Positions 25,627 through 35,082 of a stretch of 64,000 nt of DNA are shown piece after piece. The notes under the pieces were generated by a model, which had not been told where the DNA came from, searched no databases, and saw nothing but the letters and a program-made list of their open reading frames with translations. Both the position numbers and the translations under genes were made by a program. This DNA comes from Candidatus Eiseniibacteriota bacterium (GTDB lineage: Bacteria > Orphanbacterota > Orphanbacteria > Orphanbacterales > Orphanbacteraceae). Within the stretch, counting starts at the first letter, position 1; each line of letters begins with the position of its first letter. The stretch is from NCBI GenBank assembly GCA_024276995.1, contig JAJRWB010000054.1, positions 1 through 64,000 of the forward strand, in the 5' to 3' direction.

Positions 25627-26949
25627 ATGAGCGACTGCCAGAAAACGATCGGCGGGGAGGTGCGTTTTTCGGGCATCGGCCTTCACACGGGCAAGCCGGT
25701 GAACATGGTCTTCCGCCCGGCGCCGCCGAACTCGGGGGTCCGGTTCCGCCGCGTCGACCTCGACGACCCTGTGGAGATCATCGCCGACATCGGCAACGCC
25801 CCCGACCTCGCCGGAAGCATCCGCCGCACGATCCTCGGCAGGGGAAACACGGAAGTCACCACGGTCGAGCACGTACTCGCCACCCTTGTCGGGCTCGGAA
25901 TCGACAACCTGACTATCGACATCGACTCGGAAGAGCCGGCCGAACCGGACGGAAGCGCGCTGCCGTACGTCGAGCTGCTCGAAAGCGCCGGAGTGGAGGA
26001 GCAAAGCGCCCCGCGGACGTACCTCGAGATCTCCCGGCCGGTCAGCTTCGAGGAGAACGGCATCGAACTGGTGGCGCTCCCATACGACGGCTTCCGGATC
26101 AGCTACACCCTCCAGTACGACAACCCGGTCATCGGGACGCAGCACAGGATGTTTGATATTTCAAGAGACACTTTTCGCAACGAGATCGCCCCGGCGAGAA
26201 CGTTCGCGCTGAGCAGCGAGGTCGACCGGCTTCGCGCCATGGACCTGATCAAGGGCGGGAGTTACGCGAACGCCATCGTGGTGGACGGCGACCGGGTGAA
26301 GAGCGACAACCCCCTTCGCTTCCCCGACGAGTTCGTGCGCCACAAGATTCTCGATCTTCTCGGCGACCTCTTTCTCGTCGGCATGCCGATCAAGGGGCAT
26401 ATTCTCGCCCAGAAATCGGGCCACTCGACGAACGTCAAGCTCGCGAGAAAGTTGAGGGCCTTCGCCGAGAAGGAGTACGGTCCCACCCTCAAACTGAGAC
26501 ACAAGAAACCGATGGAAACGAAGTTCGACATCAACGATATTATGAAGATCATGCCCCACCGCCATCCCTTCCTCTTGGTCGACCGGATCACCGAGCTGAA
26601 GGAGAAGAGCGTGGTGGGCATCAAGAACGTCACCATCAATGAGCCGTTCTTCACCGGACACTTTCCCGGTCATCCGATCATGCCCGCCGTGCTGATCATC
26701 GAGGCGATGGCCCAGACGGGAGGAATTCTCCTGCTCAGTTCGGTGGCGAACGCCTCCGAGAAACTCGTATACTTCATGGGGATCAACAACGCGAAGTTCC
26801 GAAAGCCGGTGCTTCCGGGCGACACGCTCCGCTTCGAGCTGGAACTGCTGAAACTGAGAACGCGCATCTGCAAGATGAGAGGGCGCGCTTTCGTGGGAGA
26901 CGACCTGGTCGCCGAGGCGGATCTGCTTTCGTCGATCGTCGATCGCTGA
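25627..26949 (+). CDS. lpxC/fabZ: Bifunctional LpxC-FabZ: UDP-3-O-acyl-GlcNAc deacetylase / 3-hydroxyacyl-ACP dehydratase
   Basis: 440 aa fusion. Residues ~1-290 are LpxC, the zinc deacetylase committing to lipid A: TVEHVLATLVGLGIDN, FVRHKILDLLGDLFLVG (zinc His/Asp) and GHILAQKSGHS (catalytic His). From residue 296 on it is FabZ: MPHRHPFLLVDRI, TGHFPGHPIMPAVLIIEAMA with the hot-dog-fold active site. Fusing the two joins the competing uses of hydroxyacyl-ACP, lipid A and phospholipid. The same fusion is known in Bacteroidetes/Chlorobi, which informs the taxonomic guess. Both halves look active. Confidence 0.96.
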   Translation: MSDCQKTIGGEVRFSGIGLHTGKPVNMVFRPAPPNSGVRFRRVDLDDPVEIIADIGNAPDLAGSIRRTILGRGNTEVTTVEHVLATLVGLGIDNLTIDIDSEEPAEPDGSALPYVELLESAGVEEQSAPRTYLEISRPVSFEENGIELVALPYDGFRISYTLQYDNPVIGTQHRMFDISRDTFRNEIAPARTFALSSEVDRLRAMDLIKGGSYANAIVVDGDRVKSDNPLRFPDEFVRHKILDLLGDLFLVGMPIKGHILAQKSGHSTNVKLARKLRAFAEKEYGPTLKLRHKKPMETKFDINDIMKIMPHRHPFLLVDRITELKEKSVVGIKNVTINEPFFTGHFPGHPIMPAVLIIEAMAQTGGILLLSSVANASEKLVYFMGINNAKFRKPVLPGDTLRFELELLKLRTRICKMRGRAFVGDDLVAEADLLSSIVDR

Positions 26950-26954
26950 ACGCC

Positions 26955-27749
26955 ATGACCACGAGACAAAGGATCGCGAGACCGATGATTCATCCGACGG
27001 CGGTAATCGAGCCGGGCGCCCGTATCGGACATGAAGTGCGCATCGGGCCGCACTGCTGGGTCGGTGAGAACGTGGAAATCGGCGACGGCACCACGCTGGG
27101 CGCCAACGTGGTGCTCGACGGGTGGACCACCATCGGCAGCGGATGCACCATTCTTCATTCGGCATCGATCGGCGCCCCACCGCAGGACCTGAAGTTCCGC
27201 GGCGAGAAGAGTTACGTGGAGATCGGCAGGAACAACGTGATTCGGGAATTCGTCACCGTGAACCGCGCCACCACCGCGGAAGGGGTGACGCGCATCGGGG
27301 ACGACAACCTTCTCATGGCGTACGTCCACGTGGCGCACGAGTGCAGGATTCACGACGGAACGATTCTCGCGAACGCGGTGAATCTCGCCGGCCATGTGAC
27401 GGTGGAGAATTTCGCCTCCATTGGCGGGGTGACGCCGGTGCACCAGTTCGTTCGCATCGGCGAGCACGCCTTCATCGGCGGAGGATCGCGCATTCCGAAG
27501 GACATTCCACCGTATCTCCTCGCGGCGGGCAACCCGATCCGCCCCGCGGGGATCAACACGGTCGGCCTGACGCGCCGCGGCTTCGACGCCTCGACGCGCT
27601 CTCTCCTGCAGAAGGCGTACCGGATTCTCTACCGTTCGAAAAGAAACGTCAGCCAGGCCCTCGAAGCGCTCGAGTCGGAACTTCCGGCCACGCCGGAAAT
27701 CGAGAGGCTCATCCGTTTCATCCGTTCGTCGGAGCGAGGCATTATCTGA
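26955..27749 (+). CDS. lpxA: UDP-N-acetylglucosamine acyltransferase LpxA
   Basis: 264 aa; first acylation of lipid A. Hexapeptide beta-helix (IHPTAVIEPGARIGHEVRIG onward), catalytic histidine region MAYVHVAHECRI, SIGAPPQDLKFRGE and PYLLAAGNPIRPAGINTVGL as in all LpxA, and a helical C-terminus. ATG 26955 is used; ATG 26985, nearer the conserved MIHPTAV, is an alternative. The neighbouring Gfo/Idh gene raises the possibility that the substrate is the 3-amino sugar made by GnnA/GnnB, but no GnnB aminotransferase is seen. Confidence 0.95.
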   Translation: MTTRQRIARPMIHPTAVIEPGARIGHEVRIGPHCWVGENVEIGDGTTLGANVVLDGWTTIGSGCTILHSASIGAPPQDLKFRGEKSYVEIGRNNVIREFVTVNRATTAEGVTRIGDDNLLMAYVHVAHECRIHDGTILANAVNLAGHVTVENFASIGGVTPVHQFVRIGEHAFIGGGSRIPKDIPPYLLAAGNPIRPAGINTVGLTRRGFDASTRSLLQKAYRILYRSKRNVSQALEALESELPATPEIERLIRFIRSSERGII

Positions 27750-27787
27750 CGGGAGGGACCGTCCCAAGTCCCCCGGGGAGCGCTTAC

Positions 27788-28762
27788 ATGAAACCGGTTC
27801 GAATCGGAGTGGCGGGTGTCGGCACGTGGGGCGCGAACCACGCCCGCGTGGCGGCCGGTCTTCCCGAGGCGCACCTGAGCGGCTTCTTCGACGAGCGCAC
27901 CGAACGGGCGGAAGAGATCGCCGCCACCCACGACAGCCGCGCCTTCTCCAGCCTGGACGACCTACTCGGCGAATCGGACGCCGTGGTGATCGCCGTGCCC
28001 ACGACGAACCACCACGAGGTCGCCCTCCGCGCCCTCGAGCGGGGAGTGCACGTTCTCGTGGAAAAGCCGATCGCCTCCTCCCTCGAGGAGGCGGATGAAA
28101 TGGTGGAGGCGGCTCGCCGGAGCGGTGTGGTCCTCATGGTGGGCCACCTCGAGCGGTTCAACCCGGCGGTGGAGGCGCTCTTCGAAACCGCCACCCGGCC
28201 CCGCTTCGTGGAGATCCACCGTCTCTCTCCATTCCATATCCGGGGACTCGACGTGTCGGTGGTGCTCGACCTGATGATCCACGACCTCGACATTCTTCTC
28301 ACCCTCGTCGGTTCCTCTCCCGAGGAAGTCCGCGCCGTGGGGGTCCCCGTACTCAGCCCGACGATCGATATCGCCAACGCGAGGCTCAAGTTCGATGGAG
28401 GGTGCGTGGCGAATCTCACGGCGAGCCGCATCTCGATGACCAAGACACGAAAGATACGGGTCTTCGAATCGGATCGCTACATCTCGGTCGACTTCACCAG
28501 CCAGGATATCGCCTGTTACCGTCGCACCGGCGATCCTCCCTCGCCGGAGAAACTGACGAGCGATTCGTTCCGAGAACTGGTGACCCGGGAGAACGTGGTG
28601 GTCCGCAAGGAGGAACCTCTCCGCAGGGAGGTGCGCCGTTTTCTCGCCGCCGCGCGCGGCGAAGATGTGGTGTATGTCACCGGCGACGAGGGGAGGGAGG
28701 CTCTCGCCCTGGCACTGAGAATCGTGCGGGAACTCGATATCTCCCATGAACCGGAACGCTGA
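27788..28762 (+). CDS. Gfo/Idh/MocA-family NAD(P)-dependent oxidoreductase
   Basis: 324 aa. Rossmann N-terminus (IGVAGVGTWGANHARV), the conserved HVLVEKPIA with the active-site Lys, and the Gfo/Idh C-terminal domain (LDLMIHDLDILLTLVG). Members between lpxA and lpxB are common and include GnnA, which oxidises UDP-GlcNAc at C3 to make 2,3-diamino lipid A. Since GnnA needs the aminotransferase GnnB, and none is in the window, the substrate stays open. ATG 27788 follows a GGAGCGC region; the frame upstream overlaps lpxA and is not coding. Confidence 0.85.
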   Translation: MKPVRIGVAGVGTWGANHARVAAGLPEAHLSGFFDERTERAEEIAATHDSRAFSSLDDLLGESDAVVIAVPTTNHHEVALRALERGVHVLVEKPIASSLEEADEMVEAARRSGVVLMVGHLERFNPAVEALFETATRPRFVEIHRLSPFHIRGLDVSVVLDLMIHDLDILLTLVGSSPEEVRAVGVPVLSPTIDIANARLKFDGGCVANLTASRISMTKTRKIRVFESDRYISVDFTSQDIACYRRTGDPPSPEKLTSDSFRELVTRENVVVRKEEPLRREVRRFLAAARGEDVVYVTGDEGREALALALRIVRELDISHEPER

Positions 28763-29372
28763 GCACCGGGATGGGGAACTTCCCGTTCCCTTTCCGGCTC
28801 GAATCGGGATATTCCTCTACCCGATCCGCGGGTGGACGGCGCTGATCCCCATCCCCTTCCTCCTCATCCTCTTCAGACCACGGACCGGGTGGATCGCCGC
28901 CGGCGCGGTGTCGATCGCGCTCGGTGAAGCGATTCGTATCGCGGCGCTTCGTCAGATCGGCGGCGCATCGCGCTCCCGCCGCCTCGGCGCCGAGCGGCTC
29001 GTCACCGAGGGGATCTTCCGCCGCCTCCGCAACCCACTTTACATGGGTAATTTTTTTCTCGCCGCCGGATTCGGTCTTCTCTCCGGAAGAGCGTGGTTCG
29101 TCCCGATCGTTGCGCTCCTCTTCGCCATCCAGTACGCGCCCATCGTCCTCGCCGAGGAGCACGAGCTGCGACGCCGCTTCGGCGGCGCGTACATCGAATA
29201 CGCCCGGGTTACACCCCGCTTCGTTCCCCGCTTCCCCGGTGGAAGCGGAAAGGGTAACGCGCCGCGCTATTCGCTCGCCGAGGCGATCCGCTTCGACCGG
29301 TCGGCGCTGAGGGCGATCGCCGTTATCGCGATCGCCCTCGCCGCCCGCGCGGTCGCCGTGGGAGGGAACTGA
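28746..29372 (+). CDS. Isoprenylcysteine carboxyl methyltransferase/PEMT-like membrane protein
   Basis: 208 aa with four or more membrane helices (GWTALIPIPFLLILF, WIAAGAVSIALGEAIRIAAL, FLAAGFGLLSG, WFVPIVALLFAIQYAPIVL). GIFRRLRNPLYMGNFFLAAG and EEHELRRRFGGAYIEYARVTP are the SAM-binding signatures of the ICMT/PEMT superfamily. Substrate unknown; placement among lipid A genes suggests a membrane lipid or polyprenyl target. The start overlaps the oxidoreductase stop by 17 bases. Confidence 0.8.
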   Translation: MNRNAEHRDGELPVPFPARIGIFLYPIRGWTALIPIPFLLILFRPRTGWIAAGAVSIALGEAIRIAALRQIGGASRSRRLGAERLVTEGIFRRLRNPLYMGNFFLAAGFGLLSGRAWFVPIVALLFAIQYAPIVLAEEHELRRRFGGAYIEYARVTPRFVPRFPGGSGKGNAPRYSLAEAIRFDRSALRAIAVIAIALAARAVAVGGN

Positions 29373-29375
29373 CCG

Positions 29376-30506
29376 GTGCGGAACGTGCTCATCATCGCGG
29401 GAGAGGCGTCGGGCGACCTCTACGGCGCACACCTCGCGCGGGAACTGAAAGCCCTCGATTCGAAGATCGAAATCTGGGGATGCGGCGGGCCGAAAATGGA
29501 AGAAGCCGGCGTGGAGTTGATCTTCTCCACAGATGAGTTCGCGGTGATCGGTTTTTCCGAAATCCTTCACAGGCTTCCTTTTTTCGTCCGCGCGCTCCGG
29601 AAGATGAAATCCCTCGTCGACGAACGGAAACCGGCGGTGGCGGTGCCGATCGACTACCCGGGATTCAACCTACGCCTCGCGTCTTTCTGCGCGGCGCACG
29701 GCGTCCCGGTGGCGTACTACATCAGCCCCCAGGTGTGGGCGTGGGGATGGGGAAGGGTCCGCCGGATCCGCCGCGTGGTGGACCGCATGATCGTTACCTT
29801 CCCTTTCGAGGAGGAAATCTATTCGAAAGAGAATGTTCCCGTATCGTTCGCCGGTCACCCGCTCGTTGAAATCGCAAAGCCGTCGATCGAGCCGGAGGCG
29901 TTCCGGCGAAACCACGGCCTCCCCGCGACGCTCCCCGTGGCGGGTCTCTTCCCGGGGAGCCGCCCGCGGGAGGTGGAATCGCTCCTGGGGCCGATGATCG
30001 AGGCGGTCGAACGGCTGAACCATCCGGAAAAGCGCGTGGCCGGCGTAATCGGCGCGCCTGCCGGCCTCGATCGTTCACTCTACGACCGGATCGCAAACAG
30101 CGCGAAGATCCCCGTGGTGCGCGACGAGACGTACGATCTTCTCAACGCCTCCCGCTTCGCCTTCGTCGCATCCGGCACGATGACGGTGGAGGCGGCCTGT
30201 CTCGGCACGCCGATGGCGATCGTCTACCGCGTCGCACCCCTCTCGTGGATTCTCGGCCGGCTCCTGGTGAGGGTTCCCCACATCGGCATGGCGAATCTTC
30301 TCGCCGGGGAGAGGGTCGTGCCCGAGTTCCTCCAGGGCGACGTGACCGGGGAAAACCTGGCCGCCGCGGCACGGCCATGGCTCGACGACCCGGCGTTGTG
30401 CGACCGGATCCGGCGGAAGCTCCTCGCCGTGCGCGATAGCCTCGGTGAGGAGGGCGCCTCCCGCCGCGCCGCGCGGCTGATACTCGACACGGCGGAGGGA
30501 AAATGA
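29376..30506 (+). CDS. lpxB: Lipid-A-disaccharide synthase LpxB
   Basis: 376 aa GT19 glycosyltransferase joining UDP-diacylglucosamine and lipid X. It opens IIAGEASGDLYGAHLAREL, has GFSEILHRLPFF, IDYPGFNLRLA, YYISPQVWAWGWGRV and FVASGTMTVEAACLGTPM, all LpxB hallmarks. The start is GTG 29376, three bases after the previous stop; the ATGA at the end overlaps the next gene. Confidence 0.96.
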   Translation: MRNVLIIAGEASGDLYGAHLARELKALDSKIEIWGCGGPKMEEAGVELIFSTDEFAVIGFSEILHRLPFFVRALRKMKSLVDERKPAVAVPIDYPGFNLRLASFCAAHGVPVAYYISPQVWAWGWGRVRRIRRVVDRMIVTFPFEEEIYSKENVPVSFAGHPLVEIAKPSIEPEAFRRNHGLPATLPVAGLFPGSRPREVESLLGPMIEAVERLNHPEKRVAGVIGAPAGLDRSLYDRIANSAKIPVVRDETYDLLNASRFAFVASGTMTVEAACLGTPMAIVYRVAPLSWILGRLLVRVPHIGMANLLAGERVVPEFLQGDVTGENLAAAARPWLDDPALCDRIRRKLLAVRDSLGEEGASRRAARLILDTAEGK

Positions 30507-31177
30507 AAAAGGCGATCCGAAGAGCGCTCTTCCATCTCGCCGTGGCGGCGGGACCGGCGCTCGTCGTCCTCCTGGGGAAGACGTGGCGGATCCGCTGGAT
30601 CGGAGGCGAACATCTCGAGCGGTGCCGACGCGAGGGCGGCGCGGTGATCTACGCCCTCTGGCACGGCCGGCTTCTCCCTCTCACGTTCAGCCACAGGAAC
30701 CGGGGAATCCAGATCCTGATCAGCCGGCACAGCGACGGCGAGATCATCCGGCGGATCACCAAGAAGCTCGGTTGCGGGGCGGTGCGCGGTTCGACCGGAA
30801 AGAGAGGGGGCGAAGCGATCCGTGAACTGGTGAGGCGGGGGAGGGCGGGTGCCGACCTCGCGATCACCCCCGACGGTCCGCGCGGGCCGAGATACAGGGC
30901 ACAGCCGGGCGTGGTGATCATTGCGCAACGCTCCGGGCTGCCGATCCTCCCCCTAGCGAGCGCCTGCTCGCGAGGCCGGGTCTTCTCGTCGTGGGACCGC
31001 TTCCAGGTTCCGGCGCCCTTCGCGAAGGTGGTGATCGGCTACGGAGAGCCGATCCGTGTTCCGCCGGAATTATCCGACGAAGAGTTCGACCGGCATGTAC
31101 GCCTCGTGGAGGAGAGGATCCGGAAACTCACCGGCGACGCGGACGAGATGTGCGGGCGCCGGCGGGAGTTCACATGA
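30503..31177 (+). CDS. DUF374 lysophospholipid acyltransferase-like protein
   Basis: 224 aa. It has a hydrophobic N-terminus (LFHLAVAAGPALVVLLG), ALWHGRLLPLTF and the DUF374 motif ADLAITPDGPRGPRY. The family belongs to the LPLAT superfamily and is often found between lpxB and kdtA in diderms, so it may add a secondary acyl chain to lipid A in place of LpxL/HtrB. The reaction is inferred from context. Confidence 0.8.
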   Translation: MKKAIRRALFHLAVAAGPALVVLLGKTWRIRWIGGEHLERCRREGGAVIYALWHGRLLPLTFSHRNRGIQILISRHSDGEIIRRITKKLGCGAVRGSTGKRGGEAIRELVRRGRAGADLAITPDGPRGPRYRAQPGVVIIAQRSGLPILPLASACSRGRVFSSWDRFQVPAPFAKVVIGYGEPIRVPPELSDEEFDRHVRLVEERIRKLTGDADEMCGRRREFT

Positions 31178-32412
31178 TCGGATCGCTCTATCATTTCGCC
31201 GCGGCGGCCGCCGACCCGTTCCGCAGAATGCTCGTGTCCGTCGCGGTTCGCCATGATGCCGTGGAGCGGTCGGAACGGCTCGGAAAGTACGCCGGCCCGT
31301 TTCCCGAAACGCCGGTTTGGGTGCACGCCGCATCGGCCGGGGAGACGGAGGGCGCGGCGCCGGTGGTGGCGGAACTCGTTCGCAGGAACGTGGTCGCGCC
31401 GGTGGTGTTCAGTTCGATGACCCGCGCGGGAAGGAAGCGCGCGGAACGCCTCGACGATGTCCGTTCGATCTATCTCCCCGTCGATCTTCCCGGCGCGGTG
31501 CGCGCGGCCTTCGACACGATCCGTCCCGCCCTTCTCATCCTCGTGGAAACCGAGATCTGGCCGACGCTGATCCGGGAAGCGAACAGGCGGGATGTTCCCG
31601 TGGTACTTCTGAACGGACGGCTCTCCCGCGCGGCATGCCGGCGGATGGGAATGGCGCGCTCCCTCTACAGCGACGCACTGCGACGCATCGCGTTCATCGG
31701 CGCCCAGCGGGAAGTGGATGCCGAGCGCTTCCTCTCATTCGGTGTGCCGGTCGACCGCGTGGCGGTGCACGGGAGCACCAAGATCGACGCCCTCGATGTG
31801 TCGCTCGTCGATCCCCCTTTCGCGAAACGACCCGGCGAGAAGTGGGTCGTGTTCGGATCGGTGCGGCGGAAGGAGGAAGCCGCCGTACTCGAGGCGGCGG
31901 ATTCGATCGTGGCGGCGGGGGAGAAGATGCGCGTGGCGGTGGCGCCCCGCCACCCGGCGCGAACGTCGCCGCCCGATACGGGACAGTGGCGCCCTTGGAG
32001 CGCCGCGAAGCCGGACGGCGAATCGCGACGCGTGTGGATCGATACGATGGGCGACCTCGTCCCGTTCTACTCGATCGCCGACGTCGCCTTCATCGGAGGC
32101 ACGCTGTCGAATCACGGCGGCCACAACCCGGCCGAACCGGCCCGCTTCGCCGTGCCCGTTCTCTTCGGTCCCCACGTGGAAAACTGCGCCGAGTTCGCCG
32201 ACCTCCTTCTCGCCGCCGGCGCCGCATCGACGGTGCGAAGCGGCGCGGAACTCGCCGAAGCCGCGCTCCGGCTTCTCGGCGACGAGGCGGAACGCCGCCG
32301 CCAGGGGAACGCCGGCAAAGACGCGATCGAAGCGGGGCGGGGTGCGACGCTCCGATGCGTCGATCTCCTCGAAAAGTCAGTCACGTTGCCGCGCGCGGAG
32401 AAACGGCGTTGA
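31174..32412 (+). CDS. kdtA: 3-deoxy-D-manno-octulosonic acid (Kdo) transferase
   Basis: 412 aa GT30 enzyme that adds Kdo to lipid IVA. VWVHAASAGETEGAAPVV is the family signature; the second half has VFGSVRRKEEAAVLEAA, VAVAPRHPAR, FYSIADVAFIGGTL and HNPAEPARFAVPVLFGPH. ATG 31174 overlaps the preceding stop by four bases. Whether one or more Kdo residues are added cannot be read from sequence. No kdsA, kdsB or kdsD is in the window. Confidence 0.95.
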   Translation: MIGSLYHFAAAAADPFRRMLVSVAVRHDAVERSERLGKYAGPFPETPVWVHAASAGETEGAAPVVAELVRRNVVAPVVFSSMTRAGRKRAERLDDVRSIYLPVDLPGAVRAAFDTIRPALLILVETEIWPTLIREANRRDVPVVLLNGRLSRAACRRMGMARSLYSDALRRIAFIGAQREVDAERFLSFGVPVDRVAVHGSTKIDALDVSLVDPPFAKRPGEKWVVFGSVRRKEEAAVLEAADSIVAAGEKMRVAVAPRHPARTSPPDTGQWRPWSAAKPDGESRRVWIDTMGDLVPFYSIADVAFIGGTLSNHGGHNPAEPARFAVPVLFGPHVENCAEFADLLLAAGAASTVRSGAELAEAALRLLGDEAERRRQGNAGKDAIEAGRGATLRCVDLLEKSVTLPRAEKRR

Positions 32413-33476
32413 GCGCCCCCCTTCGCCCTCTCGGCGGACCCGCCGGCGTCGCGGCGGAAGCCGTCTTCCGGCTTCTCACCGGCGTTCGCAATACTTTTTA
32501 CACAAAGGGGTGGATTCGTGCGCACCGGTTGCCGGCGCGGGTGATCAGCGTGGGCAATCTCACCGTGGGCGGCACGGGGAAGACGCCGGTGGCGATCGAG
32601 ATCGCCGCGCGCCTCCTGGGCGCGGGGGCGCGCGTCGCCCTTCTTTCGAGGGGATACGGAAGAACCGGGGCGTCGGAGCTGCGCGAAGTTCCCCCGTCCG
32701 AGCCGCTTCCTCCCGGCGGCGCTTCCCTCTACGGCGACGAGCCGTGTCTCATCCGCCGCCGTCTTCCCTCGCTTCCGATCATCCTGTCTTCCGACAGGGT
32801 GAAGGGAGGTCGCCTCGCCCTCGAAAAGTACGGGGCCGACCACATCCTCCTCGACGACGGGATGCAGCACCGCCGGATCGCCCGCGATGCCGAGGTGGTG
32901 GTGCTCCATGGGAAGAGACCTTTCGGCAACGGCCGTCTTCTCCCGCGCGGCACGCTGCGCGAACCGCCCGGTGCGCTTCGCCGCGCCGGCTTTCTCTTTC
33001 TCAATGAAACGGAAGGGACCTGCTCCGACCTCGACGAACGGCTGCTCGACGCCGGCGCGCCGGATCGCCGAATCCGGTTTCGGTACGCGCCGGGCGAGCT
33101 GATCGATCCGCGGGGAGAGAATCTCGGCGCGAAGGCGCTTTGCGGAGAAACCGTTTTCGCTCTTTCGGGAATCGGGAATCCGGCGTCATTCGAAGCGACA
33201 CTCCTCGAAGCGGGGGCGACGATCGCCGGGATGCGTCGGTTCAGGGATCATCACACCTTCACGCGCTCCGAGCTCGAGAGCGTCTCGCTCGCCGCGGACC
33301 GGGCGGGGGCGATGCTCGTCACCACCGAAAAGGATGCCGTCCGGATCGCCCGCGCCGACGCGGCGAATTACCGGATCCATGCACTCACCGTCACATTCGA
33401 AATCACCGCAGGAGCGGAAGAGTTCGACCGTCTCACACGAACCGGAGAGGGAGGCCATCCTCATGGCGACGCATAA
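32409..33476 (+). CDS. lpxK: Tetraacyldisaccharide 4'-kinase LpxK
   Basis: 355 aa; phosphorylates the 4' position of lipid A. NLTVGGTGKTPVAIEIA contains the P-loop, followed by LSRGYGR, DEPCLIRRRLP, HILLDDGMQHRRIARD and FRDHHTFTRSELE. The start is TTG 32409 overlapping the kdtA stop; the first ~30 residues before the P-loop are the usual membrane-associated segment (LGGPAGVAAEAVFRLLTGVR). Stop TAA, overlapping nadB by 14 bases. Confidence 0.95.
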   Translation: MSAPLRPLGGPAGVAAEAVFRLLTGVRNTFYTKGWIRAHRLPARVISVGNLTVGGTGKTPVAIEIAARLLGAGARVALLSRGYGRTGASELREVPPSEPLPPGGASLYGDEPCLIRRRLPSLPIILSSDRVKGGRLALEKYGADHILLDDGMQHRRIARDAEVVVLHGKRPFGNGRLLPRGTLREPPGALRRAGFLFLNETEGTCSDLDERLLDAGAPDRRIRFRYAPGELIDPRGENLGAKALCGETVFALSGIGNPASFEATLLEAGATIAGMRRFRDHHTFTRSELESVSLAADRAGAMLVTTEKDAVRIARADAANYRIHALTVTFEITAGAEEFDRLTRTGEGGHPHGDA

Positions 33477-35034
33477 GAACGATTTCCTCGTGCTCGGCAG
33501 CGGCATCGCCGGTCTCGTCTTCGCGCTTCGCGTGGCCGGAGCGGGGGGAGTGACCATACTGACGAAGAAAAGGAGCGTCGAATCGAACACCAATCTCGCC
33601 CAGGGAGGAATCGCCGCCGTTTTCGGATCGGACGACACGTTCCGGCTCCACATAGAAGATACGCTCCGATGCGGGGAAGGTCTCTCCGACGCGCGCGCGG
33701 TGAGAAGAATCGTCGAGGAGGGCCCCGCCCTGGTGAGGGAACTCGCCGAAATGGGCGTCCGTTTCACGAGAAAGGGAAGGCGGTTCGACCTCGGCAGGGA
33801 AGGGGGGCATTCCCGCAGGCGGATCGCCCACGCGAAAGATGCCACCGGCAGGGAGGTGGAACGCGCCCTCCTCCACGCGGCGCGGAGTCACCCGAACGTG
33901 ACAATCCTCGAGTACCACCAGGCGGTCGACCTGGTGCGCGGCGAGGACGGACAGATCTGGGGCGCCCACGCCATCGATCTTTCCAGCGGCCGCGTGGCGA
34001 CCCATCTCGCCCGCTACACCCTCCTCGCCACGGGGGGGGCGGGCAAGGTCTACCTGTACACCACGAACCCCGACATCGCCTCGGGCGACGGTTTCGCCAT
34101 GGCGTACCGCGCCGGCGCCCGCCTGGCGAACCTCGAATTCATGCAGTTCCATCCCACCTGCCTCTACCACCCGAAGAAGAAGTCCTTTCTCATTTCCGAG
34201 GCGGTCCGCGGCGAGGGGGCGGTTCTGAAAACCGTTTCAGGGATCGATTTCATGAAGAACTATCACCCCATGAAGGATCTCGCCCCGCGCGACGTGGTGG
34301 CCCGTGCGATCGATAACGAGATGAAAATGCGCGGCGACCGACACGTTCTTCTCGATCTCTCTCCCATATCGAAGGCGAAGATCCGGAACCGCTTCCCCAA
34401 CATTCTCCGGTCGTGCATGAAAGTGGGAATCGACATCACGAAAGAGCCGATCCCCGTGGTCCCCGCCGCCCATTACATATGCGGAGGCGTCATCGTGGAC
34501 GCCGAGGGTCGCACGAGCCTCCCGAGACTCTACGCCTGCGGCGAGGTATCCCATACCGGCGTGCACGGCGCGAACCGTCTCGCCTCGAACAGCCTCCTCG
34601 AAGCGCTCGTCTACGCCGCCGCCGCCGCGCGCTCGGTGACCGGCGCCGGGTCCGGCGACCGAATCCCCTCGAGACTCGGGCGATTCCGCCGCCGGACCGC
34701 CCGCAGCGGCGAACGCCTCGAAATCCGCCGGAACTGGGACCTCGTGCACACGCTCATGTGGGACTACGTCGGCATCGTGCGCTCCACGCCGCGGCTGAAA
34801 AGGGCGAGGCGGGAGCTCGCCCTCATCACGCGGGATGTCGATGAACTCTATCGGAGGCTTTCCCTGTCGGGCGATCTCGTGGAACTTCGCAACATCACCC
34901 TCGTCGGTTCGCTCATCGTTCGTTGCGCGCTGAGACGAAAGGAGAGCCGCGGGCTCCACTACCTCGAGGATCACCCGCGGAAAGAGGGCGCCGCAGGGCG
35001 GAACACCATTGTGTACCGCCGGAAAATCGATTAG
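33463..35034 (+). CDS. nadB: L-aspartate oxidase NadB
   Basis: 523 aa flavoprotein that makes iminoaspartate for NAD synthesis. FAD motif FLVLGSGIAGLVFALRVA, NTNLAQGGIAA, REGGHSRRRIAHAKDATGRE with catalytic Arg/His, EFMQFHPTCLY, and HYICGGVIVDAEGRTSLPR, then the helical C-terminal domain. SRRRIAHA favours NadB over succinate dehydrogenase. The stop is TAG. No nadA or nadC is in the window. Confidence 0.94.
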   Translation: MATHKNDFLVLGSGIAGLVFALRVAGAGGVTILTKKRSVESNTNLAQGGIAAVFGSDDTFRLHIEDTLRCGEGLSDARAVRRIVEEGPALVRELAEMGVRFTRKGRRFDLGREGGHSRRRIAHAKDATGREVERALLHAARSHPNVTILEYHQAVDLVRGEDGQIWGAHAIDLSSGRVATHLARYTLLATGGAGKVYLYTTNPDIASGDGFAMAYRAGARLANLEFMQFHPTCLYHPKKKSFLISEAVRGEGAVLKTVSGIDFMKNYHPMKDLAPRDVVARAIDNEMKMRGDRHVLLDLSPISKAKIRNRFPNILRSCMKVGIDITKEPIPVVPAAHYICGGVIVDAEGRTSLPRLYACGEVSHTGVHGANRLASNSLLEALVYAAAAARSVTGAGSGDRIPSRLGRFRRRTARSGERLEIRRNWDLVHTLMWDYVGIVRSTPRLKRARRELALITRDVDELYRRLSLSGDLVELRNITLVGSLIVRCALRRKESRGLHYLEDHPRKEGAAGRNTIVYRRKID

Positions 35035-35082
35035 CCTGAGCGGGTGGGAACGAATCACCGGGAGGTGGAGAGGAGGGGGCTG

